Assembly (NCBI RefSeq): GCF_901521055.1
Contig: NZ_CABEGA010000039.1
Coordinates: 1 to 38,265 of the forward strand
Direction: 5' to 3'
DNA length: 38,265 nucleotides
From: Cellulomonas hominis
GTDB taxonomy: Bacteria; Actinomycetota; Actinomycetes; Actinomycetales; Cellulomonadaceae
In this document: in pieces, positions 16,562 through 23,558 of the stretch
Layout: every line of letters begins with the position of its first letter
Numbering within the stretch: position 1 is the stretch's first letter
Position numbers and translations under genes: made by a program
The notes under the pieces: model-generated
What the model was told of the DNA's origin: nothing
The model's input: only the letters and a program-made list of their open reading frames with translations
Databases searched by the model: none

Positions 16562-17572
16562 TCAGCGCGTGGCGGGGGAGCTCTTCGCCGTCTCCGCCGG
16601 GTCGCTGATCACGGCGTCGCCCAGCACGTCGTCGATCCGCGCCATCAGCTCGGCCGGGATCTCGACGCCGGACGCCTTGACGTTCTCCACGACCTGCTCC
16701 GGCCGGGAGGCGCCGATGATCGCCGCGGCCACGTTCCGGTTCTGCAGCACCCAGGCCACCGCGAGCTGCGCGAGCGACAGCCCGAGCTCGTCGGCGACCG
16801 GCGTCAGGTCCTGGACGCGCTGCAGGACGTTCGGGCGGTCGAGGAACGACTTGACCATCCGGGCGCCGCCCTTCTCGTCCGTCGCGCGGGAGCCCTCGGG
16901 CAGCGGCTGGCCCGGCTTGTACTTGCCGGTGAGCACGCCCTGCGCGACGGGGGACCAGACGATCTGCGACAGCCCGAGCTCCTCGGACGTCGGGACGACC
17001 TCGCCCTCGATGACCCGCCACAGCGCGGAGTACTGCGGCTGGTTCGACACGAGGCGGAAGCCGAGGTCCTGCGCGAGCTCCTGGCCGGCGCGGATCTGGT
17101 CGGCGGTCCACTCGGAGACGCCGATGTACAGCGCCTTGCCGGAGCGCACGACGTCCGCGAACGCCTGCATCGTCTCCTCGAGCGGCGTCTCGTGGTCGTA
17201 GCGGTGCGCCTGGTACAGGTCGACGTAGTCGGTCTGCAGGCGGCGCAGCGAGCCGTCGATGGACTCGAGGATGTGCTTGCGGGACAGGCCGGAGTCGTTC
17301 GGGCCCTTGGGGCCGGTCGGCCAGTAGACCTTCGTGAAGATCTCGAGGGACTGCCGGCGCTCGCCCTTGAGGGCCTCGCCGAGCACCTCCTCGGCGACCG
17401 TGTTCGCGTAGACGTCCGCGGTGTCGAAGGACGTGATGCCGTTGTCGAGCGCGGCCCGCACGCAGGCGGCTGCGGCGTCGTTCTCGACCTGCGAGCCGTG
17501 CGTGAGCCAGTTGCCGTAGGTGATCTCGGAGATCTTGAGGCCGGAGCGGCCCAGGTGGCGGTAGTTGACCAT
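16562..17572 (-). CDS. Aldo/keto reductase (Kv-beta/YghZ-like)
   Basis: 336 residues, complete TIM-barrel. The catalytic tetrad is visible as D50, Y55 (FDTADVYANT), K81 (FTKVYWP) and H123 (DLYQAHRYD). The C-terminal NADPH-binding segment IIGASRPEQVVENV is intact. The start MVNYRHLGRSGLKISEITYG is typical of the subgroup close to potassium-channel beta subunits. It reduces aldehydes or ketones with NADPH; the physiological substrate is unknown. Start ATG 17572 has TAGGGT 6 bases upstream and no ribosome binding site. Confidence 0.93.
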   Translation of the reverse strand: MVNYRHLGRSGLKISEITYGNWLTHGSQVENDAAAACVRAALDNGITSFDTADVYANTVAEEVLGEALKGERRQSLEIFTKVYWPTGPKGPNDSGLSRKHILESIDGSLRRLQTDYVDLYQAHRYDHETPLEETMQAFADVVRSGKALYIGVSEWTADQIRAGQELAQDLGFRLVSNQPQYSALWRVIEGEVVPTSEELGLSQIVWSPVAQGVLTGKYKPGQPLPEGSRATDEKGGARMVKSFLDRPNVLQRVQDLTPVADELGLSLAQLAVAWVLQNRNVAAAIIGASRPEQVVENVKASGVEIPAELMARIDDVLGDAVISDPAETAKSSPATR

Positions 17573-17578
17573 GCGACC

Positions 17579-17584
17579 ACCCTA
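17579..17584 (-). promoter_or_regulatory. -10 element TAGGGT of the aldo/keto reductase gene (leaderless)
   Basis: TAGGGT on the minus strand is followed by 6 bases and the ATG at 17572. Confidence 0.6.
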
Positions 17585-17627
17585 GGACGACCGCGCGGGT
17601 GCGCTCGCCGAGGCGGTCAGCGGCGGG

Positions 17628-18251
17628 TCACTCCGGGTACTCGCCGTGCTTGACCTGCGGCTTCGGCAGCCGGGCACGCCGGATCTGGAACACCCGGGTG
17701 ACGGCGTACATCATCGTGCCGCGGACGACGGCGTCGGCGCCGAACTTCGCGACGAGCTTCTTGCGGAGCTTGCGCCACATGATCGCCACGTCGACGACCA
17801 TCGCGATGATGAACACGTACAGGACCACCAGGCCGAGGAACGCGAACTCCGCGCTGACCTGGCTGAGCAGCATGTTGAGCAGCAGCATGACGATCGCGAT
17901 CGGCAGGAACATCTCGCCGAGGCTCCAGCGGGCGTCGACGTACTGCCGGACATACCGGCGGACGGGGCCCTTGTCCTTGGCGGGGAGGTAGCGCTCGTCA
18001 CCGGTCTGCATCGCGGCGTACTGCTTGTCGCGCTCGGCGCGCTGCGCGGACCGGGCCTCCTTGGCGGCGGCCTTGCGGTCCGTGGGGACCAGCGGGCGCC
18101 GGTTGGCCGCCTCGGCGACCTTCCGCTTCGGCGTCGGCCGGCCCTTCGTGCCGCCGGGCACCTCGACGAGACCCGGGGTCTCCTCGGTCAGGGGCGCCTG
18201 CCCCGTCGCGGCGGTGGCACCCGTGCTGCTGTCCTTGCTGCGTCCGAACAC
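17628..18251 (-). CDS. DUF3043 family membrane protein
   Basis: 207 residues. It starts with the family's typical MFGRSK, followed by a basic cytoplasmic region of about 100 residues (GRPTPKRKVAEAANRRPLVP, then KEARSAQRAERDKQY). Two membrane helices follow (about 115-133 and 137-157: LPIAIVMLLLNMLL and FLGLVVLYVFIIAMVVDV). The C-terminal tail is basic (RKLRKKLVAKFG). The role is unknown; the gene is widespread in actinobacteria. GTG at 18251 is preferred to the in-frame GTG one codon earlier because it lies 6 bases from TACCCT and gives the family's normal N-terminus. Confidence 0.9.
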   Translation of the reverse strand: MFGRSKDSSTGATAATGQAPLTEETPGLVEVPGGTKGRPTPKRKVAEAANRRPLVPTDRKAAAKEARSAQRAERDKQYAAMQTGDERYLPAKDKGPVRRYVRQYVDARWSLGEMFLPIAIVMLLLNMLLSQVSAEFAFLGLVVLYVFIIAMVVDVAIMWRKLRKKLVAKFGADAVVRGTMMYAVTRVFQIRRARLPKPQVKHGEYPE

Positions 18252-18257
18252 CACCCC

Positions 18258-18275
18258 AGGGTAGTCGAGTAGCGT
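18258..18275. promoter_or_regulatory. Divergent leaderless promoters of the DUF3043 and M20 genes
   Basis: TACCCT on the minus strand (18263-18258) serves the GTG at 18251, 6 bases on. TAGCGT on the plus strand (18270-18275) serves the GTG at 18284, 8 bases on. The two hexamers are 6 bases apart, so polymerase cannot bind both at once. Confidence 0.55.
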
Positions 18276-18283
18276 GACGGTCC

Positions 18284-19663
18284 GTGACCGAGCAGACGCA
18301 GCAGAACCCGCCCTTGTCCGTCACCGCCCTGCGGGCCCGCGTCGAGGAGGCCTTCGCCGGCATCCGCGCGGACCTCGAGGCCCTCGTCCGCGTGCCGAGC
18401 GTCTCCAACGCGGACTTCGACCAGGCGTACGTCGCCGCCAGCGCCGAGCACGTCGCCCGCCTGCTGGGCGAGGCCGGGATGCCCGAGGTGCAGATCCTGT
18501 CCGCCCCGCGTCCCGACGGCACCCCTGGCGCGCCCGCCGTCGTCGCGCGGCGTCCCGCGCCCGCCGGCGCCCCGACCGTGCTCCTGTACGCGCACCACGA
18601 CGTGCAGCCCCCCGGCGCCGACGCCGACTGGGACACCGACCCGTTCGAGCCGACCGAGCGCGACGGCCGGCTGTACGGCCGCGGCGCGGCGGACGACAAG
18701 GCGGGCGTGGTGGCGCACCTCGGCGCGCTGCGGGTGCTCGGCGACGAGCTCGGCGTCGGCGTGACCGTGTTCGTCGAGGGCGAGGAGGAGGTCGGCTCCC
18801 CGTCCTTCACCACGTTCCTGCACACCTACCGGGACCTGCTCGCGGCGGACGTCATCGTCGTCGCCGACTCCTCCAACTGGAAGGTGGGCGTCCCGGGCCT
18901 CACCACCTCCCTGCGCGGGCTCGTGGACCTCGAGGTCGAGGTCGCCGTGCTCGACCACGCGGTGCACTCCGGCATGTTCGGCGGCCCGGTGCTGGACGCC
19001 GTCACCCTGCTGTCGCGCCTCATCGCCACGCTGCACGACGACGCCGGCGACGTCGCGGTCCAGGGCCTCGTCGCTGCGGCGGACCCGGCGGTCGACTACG
19101 ACGAGGCGGCGTTCCGGGCCGACGCGAGCGTGCTGGACGGCGTGACGCTCGCCGGCACCGGTCCGATCACCGCGCGGCTGTGGACCCGGCCGACCATCGC
19201 CGTCATCGGGCTCGACGCGCCGCGCGTGGCGACCGCGTCGAACACCATCACCCCCAAGGCCACCGCCAAGCTGTCGATGCGCATCGCCCCCGGGCAGGAC
19301 CCCGCCGCCGCGCTCGCCGCGCTGCGGGCGCACCTGGAGGGCCACGCGCCGTTCGGTGCCCGCGTGACCGTCCGCGACGGGGAGCTCGGCAAGCCGTTCC
19401 AGGCGCCCGCCGACTCGCCCGCGATGCAGGCCGCGCGGCAGGCGTTCGCCGACGCGTGGGGCACCGAGCCGGTCGACATCGGCGTGGGCGGGTCGATCCC
19501 GTTCATCGCGGACCTGCTCGAGGTCTACCCGGACGCGGCGATCCTGGTCACGGGCGTCGAGGACCCGGACTCCCGGGCGCACGGGCCGAACGAGTCCGTG
19601 CACCTCGCGGAGCTGGAGAAGGTCGTGCTCGCGGAGGCGCTCCTCCTGGCCCGCCTGGCCTGA
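18284..19663 (+). CDS. M20-family metallodipeptidase
   Basis: 459 residues. The zinc-binding motif YAHHDVQPP (H104, D106), the bridging Asp in YGRGAADDKAG (about D138) and the catalytic and metal-binding glutamates of EGEEEVGSP (about 167-168) are all present. A dimerisation domain interrupts the catalytic domain from about residue 210 to 335, and a C-terminal HGPNESVHL carries the last metal His. It hydrolyses dipeptides or similar amides in the cytoplasm. The start GTG has TAGCGT 8 bases upstream and no ribosome binding site. Confidence 0.93.
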   Translation: MTEQTQQNPPLSVTALRARVEEAFAGIRADLEALVRVPSVSNADFDQAYVAASAEHVARLLGEAGMPEVQILSAPRPDGTPGAPAVVARRPAPAGAPTVLLYAHHDVQPPGADADWDTDPFEPTERDGRLYGRGAADDKAGVVAHLGALRVLGDELGVGVTVFVEGEEEVGSPSFTTFLHTYRDLLAADVIVVADSSNWKVGVPGLTTSLRGLVDLEVEVAVLDHAVHSGMFGGPVLDAVTLLSRLIATLHDDAGDVAVQGLVAAADPAVDYDEAAFRADASVLDGVTLAGTGPITARLWTRPTIAVIGLDAPRVATASNTITPKATAKLSMRIAPGQDPAAALAALRAHLEGHAPFGARVTVRDGELGKPFQAPADSPAMQAARQAFADAWGTEPVDIGVGGSIPFIADLLEVYPDAAILVTGVEDPDSRAHGPNESVHLAELEKVVLAEALLLARLA

Positions 19664-19682
19664 CCTCCCCCTCCGACCCACC

Positions 19683-19737
19683 GAGTGGAGGGTTCTGCCG
19701 GACACGCCCGGCGAGTCCCGGCAGGGCTCTCCACTTC
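19683..19737. repeat. Nested palindrome at convergent junction (element 2), likely bidirectional terminator
   Basis: An outer stem, AGTGGAG (19684-19690) with CTCCACT (19729-19735), encloses an inner stem, CTGCCGG (19695-19701) with CCGGCAG (19718-19724). It has the same two-stem plan and a similar CCGAG entry to the element at 35343. It lies between the ends of the dipeptidase and DJ-1 genes. Confidence 0.7.
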
Positions 19738-19752
19738 GCGACGGGCGGGGCG

Positions 19753-20352
19753 TCAGACCGGGGGAGCGGGGTCGTACTGGATCTCGCGCCGGACGCGCCG
19801 GGCCGCGTCCGGCGACTCCAGGCGCGCGACCAGGTGCAGGGCCATGTCGATGCCGGCGGACACCCCCGCGGAGGTGACGACGTCGCCGTCGTCGACGTAC
19901 CGGGCCTCGGTGTCGACGAGCACGCTCCGGTCCAGCTCGGCGAGCTCGTCGAGGGCGGCCCAGTGCGTCGTCGCCGGCCTGCCCGCGAGCAGGCCGGCGG
20001 CGGCGTACACGAGCGACCCGGTGCACACGGACGCCAGCAGCGCCGTCTCCTGCCGCACCGCGCGCAGCCACGCCAGGTGCTCGCCGTCCCTGGTCAGCGG
20101 GCGGGTGCCCCGGCCACCGGGGTGCACGAGGACGTGCAGCAGCCCGACCTCGTCCCGGGACGTGTCCGGCACCAGGCGCAGGCCCTTCGCGCACCGGACG
20201 CCGGAGCCGTCCGCCGAGAACGTGACCACCTCCGGGCGGAGCGGCGACGTCCCCGCCCAGGCCGTGAGGACGTCGTAGGGCCCGACCACGTCGAGCTCCT
20301 CCGCGTCGTCGAACACGACGATCCCGATCCGCAGCGCGTGTCCCGTGCCCAT
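19753..20352 (-). CDS. DJ-1/PfpI family protein (GATase1-like)
   Basis: 199 residues. The fold begins IGIVVFDDAEELDVVGPYDV with the conserved acidic residue (E18/E19). The nucleophile elbow is ASVCTGSLVYAAAGLL with C110, and GVSAGIDMALHLV is the closing motif. The pattern is that of the AraC-ligand-domain/isonitrile hydratase branch, without any DNA-binding domain. The activity is not certain. Start ATG 20352 has a strong GGAGGAG 7 bases upstream. The gene follows nadA by 40 bases and is probably co-transcribed with it. Confidence 0.88.
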   Translation of the reverse strand: MGTGHALRIGIVVFDDAEELDVVGPYDVLTAWAGTSPLRPEVVTFSADGSGVRCAKGLRLVPDTSRDEVGLLHVLVHPGGRGTRPLTRDGEHLAWLRAVRQETALLASVCTGSLVYAAAGLLAGRPATTHWAALDELAELDRSVLVDTEARYVDDGDVVTSAGVSAGIDMALHLVARLESPDAARRVRREIQYDPAPPV

Positions 20353-20392
20353 CTGCGTCTCCTCCTCGACGGCGGCGGCCCGCCCCGGGGCG

Positions 20393-21607
20393 TCAGTACC
20401 CCGGCAGCGCCAGCATCTGGTCGAGCGCGACGCGCGCCCAGTGCGCGTCGTCCGCGTCGACGACGATCCGGTTCACGACCCGCCCGTCCCGCAGGGACTC
20501 CATCGCCCACACCAGGTGCGGGAGGTCGATGCGGTTCATGGTCGAGCAGAAGCACACGGTCGAGTCGAGGTAGCTGATCTGCTTGTCCGGGTGCGCGGCG
20601 GCCAGGCGGCGGACCAGGTTCAGCTCCGTGCCGATCGCCCAGGAGGACCCGGCCGGGGCGGCGTCGAGCGCCTGGATGATGTACTCCGTCGAGCCCACCA
20701 TGTCGGCGCCCGTGACGACCTCGTGCCGGCACTCCGGGTGCACGAGCACGGTCACGTCCGGCACGGCGGCGCGGACGTCGACGAGGTTCTGCGGGGAGAA
20801 CCGTCCGTGCACCGAGCAGTGCCCGCGCCACAGGATCATCCGGGCGTCGCGCAGCTGCTGGGTGGTGAGCCCGCCGTTCGGCCGGCGCGGGTCGAACACC
20901 ACGCACTGCTCCAGCGGGATGCCGAGCGCCAGCACCGCGGTGTTCCGCCCGAGGTGCTGGTCCGGCATGAACAGGACCTTCCCGTGGCCGTCGACTCCGC
21001 CTACCTGGTCGAAGGCCCAGCGCAGGGCGACGTGCGCGTTGGAGGAGGTGCAGACCGTGCCGCCGTGCCGGCCGGTGAACGCCTTGATCGCGGCCGTGGA
21101 GTTCATGTACGTCACCGGGACGGTGTCCTCGGCGATCCCCGCCTCGACCAGCACGTCCCAGGCGTCCTCGACCTGGTCGATCGCGGCCATGTCGGCCATC
21201 GAGCAGCCCGCGGCCATGTCCGGCAGCACGACCTGCTGGCGGTCGGACGTGAGGATGTCCGCCGACTCGGCCATGAAGTGCACCCCGCAGAACAGGATGT
21301 ACTCGGCGTCGGGGCGGGCGGCGGCCTCGCGCGCGAGCTTGAAGGAGTCGCCCGTGACGTCCGCGAAGTCGATGACCTCGTCGCGCTGGTAGTGGTGGCC
21401 GAGCACGAACGCCTGGTCGCCGAGCGCCGCGCGGGCGGCGCGGGCGCGTTCCACCAGGTCGGGGTCGCTGGCGGCGGGCAGGCCGCCGACGCACTCGACG
21501 CCGCGCTCGGACGCCAGGTCGGTGCCCTGGCCGAGCAGCAGGAGGGCGGAGGGCAGCGGTTCCGCGAACGACGTCGCGGGGGCGAGCAGACTCACGCGCG
21601 GCATCAT
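20393..21607 (-). CDS. nadA: Quinolinate synthase
   Basis: 404 residues. It condenses iminoaspartate with dihydroxyacetone phosphate to quinolinate on the way to NAD and carries one [4Fe-4S] cluster. Cysteines at the ligand positions are visible in FCGVHFMAES, HCSVHGRF/HPECRHE and STVCFCSTMN; LGHHYQRDEVIDFADVTGDS and LFMPDQHLGRN are substrate-site motifs. Two ATG codons stand in tandem, at 21607 and 21604, and no clear ribosome binding site decides between them. The frame stays open far upstream only as a shadow. nadB and nadC are not in the window. The gene is divergent from the glycerate-kinase-like gene and leads a unit with the DJ-1 gene. Confidence 0.95.
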   Translation of the reverse strand: MMPRVSLLAPATSFAEPLPSALLLLGQGTDLASERGVECVGGLPAASDPDLVERARAARAALGDQAFVLGHHYQRDEVIDFADVTGDSFKLAREAAARPDAEYILFCGVHFMAESADILTSDRQQVVLPDMAAGCSMADMAAIDQVEDAWDVLVEAGIAEDTVPVTYMNSTAAIKAFTGRHGGTVCTSSNAHVALRWAFDQVGGVDGHGKVLFMPDQHLGRNTAVLALGIPLEQCVVFDPRRPNGGLTTQQLRDARMILWRGHCSVHGRFSPQNLVDVRAAVPDVTVLVHPECRHEVVTGADMVGSTEYIIQALDAAPAGSSWAIGTELNLVRRLAAAHPDKQISYLDSTVCFCSTMNRIDLPHLVWAMESLRDGRVVNRIVVDADDAHWARVALDQMLALPGY

Positions 21608-21679
21608 CCCACAGGGCCCCCGGGCGCTGACCAGGACCTCCAGGACGGCGGTGCGGTCGGCGCGTGCGAGGATCGCGGC

Positions 21680-22936
21680 GTGCACGTGCTGGTGGCCCCC
21701 GGACGGTTCGACGCGCGCCCGGACGACGGCCGCGGCGCGCCGCGCGGCGTGCCCGTCGCGGACCCCTGGCCGGCCCTGACGGCGGCCGAGGCGGTGGCCG
21801 CGGTCGTCGACGGCTGGCGCAGCGCCGCACCCGCCGACACGCTCGAGACGTTGCCGCTGTCCGACGGCGGCCCGGGCCTGCTCGACACGATCCGCGCCGT
21901 CAGCGGCGGCGAGCTGCTCTCCGTGACGACGACCGACGCCCACGGCGACGTCGTGCCCGGGGCGGTCCTGGTCGTGAGCGAGCCGTCCGGCGCGCGCACG
22001 GCGTGGGTCGACGGGGCGCTGGCCCTGGGCGCCGCGGACCCCGCGGCCGCCCCGGTGACGGCGACGACGTCCGCGGGGCTCGGCACGCTGCTGGCCGCGG
22101 CGCTCGACACCGGGGCCGGACGGGTGGTCGTCGGGCTCGGCGGGCGGCGCACGGTGGCGCACGACGCGGGTGCCGGTCTGCTCGCCGCGCTCGGCGCCGC
22201 CCCGGCGTCCGCCGCCAGGGGGATCGGCGGGGCCGGCGCGCTCTCGCCCGCGGACCTCGCCGCGGTCGCCGGTCTGCGGGAGGCCCTGGCCGGCCGGGAC
22301 CTGGTCGCGCTGCACGCGCACGAGCTGCCGCTGCTCGGGCTGGGCGGCGTGTCCGCCGACCTCGCGGAGTCCCGGCGGGTCGACGCGGCGGCGGCGCAGG
22401 AGGCCGAGCGCGCCGTGGCGGCGTTCGTCCACGCCGCCGGAGCCGCTGCGGACGCGGGTGGCTCCGGGCGCCGTGACCTGCTCGGCGGGACCGGCACGGG
22501 CGCGGGCGTCACCCGGGCGCCGGGGTCGCGCGCGGCCCTCGTCCCCGGGTCCGGGGCGGGCGGCGGAGCGGCGTTCGCGCTCGGGCTCCTCGGCGCCCGA
22601 CTTGTCGACGGGGCGGCGTGGGTCGCGGACGCGGTGGACCTCGCCGGGCGGGTCGCCGACGCCGACCTGGTGGTGACGGGCGCGGGGGTGCTCGACGGGT
22701 CCGCGCTGGAGCACGGCGTCGTCGCGGCCGTCGCCGCGGCCGCCCTGCCGCTCGGCGTGCCGGCCGTCGCGGTCGCCGCGCAGCTGCGGACCGGGCGCCG
22801 CGACTGGGGCGCGGCCGGGCTCGCGGGAGCGTTCGGCGTCGTCGAGCGGCCCGGCGACGAGGACCGCTGGCGCACCGACCCCGCCGTGGCCCTCCGCGAA
22901 CGGCTTCCGCGCATCGCCCGCACCTGGTCCCGCTGA
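21680..22936 (+). CDS. Glycerate-kinase-family protein with degenerate active-site motifs
   Basis: 418 residues, resembling the GarK/GlxK fold throughout: VLVAPGRF at the start, LTAAEAVAAVVDGWR, LPLSDGGPGLLDT (about 58-70), VVVGLGGRRTVAHDAGAG, PGSGAGGGAAFALGLLGA. But key positions differ. The N-terminal APDSFKG motif is APGRFDA, the GEGRxDxQ segment is GAGVLDGSA (about residue 334), and the GPQKGA segment is missing. The protein contains no lysine at all. It may be an inactive or repurposed homologue. GTG 21680 is the likely start, with GAGGAT 6 bases upstream. It lies between nadA and erpA. Confidence 0.82.
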   Translation: MHVLVAPGRFDARPDDGRGAPRGVPVADPWPALTAAEAVAAVVDGWRSAAPADTLETLPLSDGGPGLLDTIRAVSGGELLSVTTTDAHGDVVPGAVLVVSEPSGARTAWVDGALALGAADPAAAPVTATTSAGLGTLLAAALDTGAGRVVVGLGGRRTVAHDAGAGLLAALGAAPASAARGIGGAGALSPADLAAVAGLREALAGRDLVALHAHELPLLGLGGVSADLAESRRVDAAAAQEAERAVAAFVHAAGAAADAGGSGRRDLLGGTGTGAGVTRAPGSRAALVPGSGAGGGAAFALGLLGARLVDGAAWVADAVDLAGRVADADLVVTGAGVLDGSALEHGVVAAVAAAALPLGVPAVAVAAQLRTGRRDWGAAGLAGAFGVVERPGDEDRWRTDPAVALRERLPRIARTWSR

Positions 22937-23007
22937 CGTCCACGACCCGGCACGGGCGGGGTGTGCGGGTCCCGTGCGCGTCCCGTGGTGCACCGGGCCC
23001 GCGGGCG

Positions 23008-23013
23008 TACATT
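23008..23013 (+). promoter_or_regulatory. Putative -10 element TACATT upstream of erpA
   Basis: TACATT would start transcription near 23020. This leaves about 98 bases of leader before erpA, including the small ORF at 23041. No convincing -35 box. Confidence 0.45.
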
Positions 23014-23040
23014 GGGAACAGATCACGGAGGAGCGCGGTT

Positions 23041-23121
23041 GTGCCCGACGTGACCGCGCCCCGGCACTCGCGCGAGCGCGCGCCGGCGACCGATGTGAGA
23101 CACCGTCAGGAGACACCATGA
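23041..23121 (+). CDS. Possible 26-codon upstream ORF in the erpA leader
   Basis: GTG 23041 follows GGAGGAG by about 9 bases. The frame encodes MPDVTAPRHSRERAPATDVR and six more residues. Its TGA stop overlaps the erpA ATG (ATGA), so translation would be coupled to erpA. No known domain; basic and polar. It may be a leader peptide or a chance frame. Confidence 0.4.
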   Translation: MPDVTAPRHSRERAPATDVRHRQETP

Positions 23122-23468
23122 GCGAGACCACCGAGACCGCGACGCACGGCGTCCAGCTCACCGACGTCGCGGCCGACAAGGTGCGCACCCTGCTCGAGCA
23201 GGAGGGGCGCGACGACCTGCGCCTGCGCATCGCGGTGCAGCCCGGCGGGTGCTCGGGCCTGATCTACCAGCTCTACTTCGACGAGCGCGTCCTCGACGGC
23301 GACGCGCTGCGTGACTTCGACGGTGTCGAGGTCGTCGTCGACCGGATGAGCGTCCCCTACCTCGAGGGCGCCACGATCGACTTCGCCGACACCATCGAGA
23401 AGCAGGGCTTCACGATCGACAACCCGAACGCCGGCAGCAGCTGCGCGTGCGGCGGCTCGTTCAGCTGA
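23118..23468 (+). CDS. erpA: Iron-sulfur cluster insertion protein (A-type carrier)
   Basis: 116 residues, the standard size for IscA/ErpA proteins. The three cluster-binding cysteines are visible: one in QPGGCSGLIYQL and two in SSCACGGSFS at the C-terminus. It receives a cluster from the scaffold and hands it to target enzymes; NadA, encoded about 1.5 kb away, is a possible client. ATG 23118 has CAGGAG about 8 bases upstream. A strong terminator follows the stop codon. Confidence 0.95.
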   Translation: MSETTETATHGVQLTDVAADKVRTLLEQEGRDDLRLRIAVQPGGCSGLIYQLYFDERVLDGDALRDFDGVEVVVDRMSVPYLEGATIDFADTIEKQGFTIDNPNAGSSCACGGSFS

Positions 23469-23490
23469 CCGGCCCCGCGGCCTGACCGAC

Positions 23491-23522
23491 GAGAGCCCCG
23501 GACCACGCGGTCCGGGGCTCTC
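23491..23522. terminator. Terminator between erpA and the desulfurase-like gene
   Basis: A perfect 14-bp stem, GAGAGCCCCGGACC and GGTCCGGGGCTCTC, with an ACGC tetraloop. It can serve both convergent genes. Confidence 0.88.
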
Positions 23523-23558
23523 GCGCGTCCGGGCCCGTGCGTCCGGGGCTCGCCCCGG

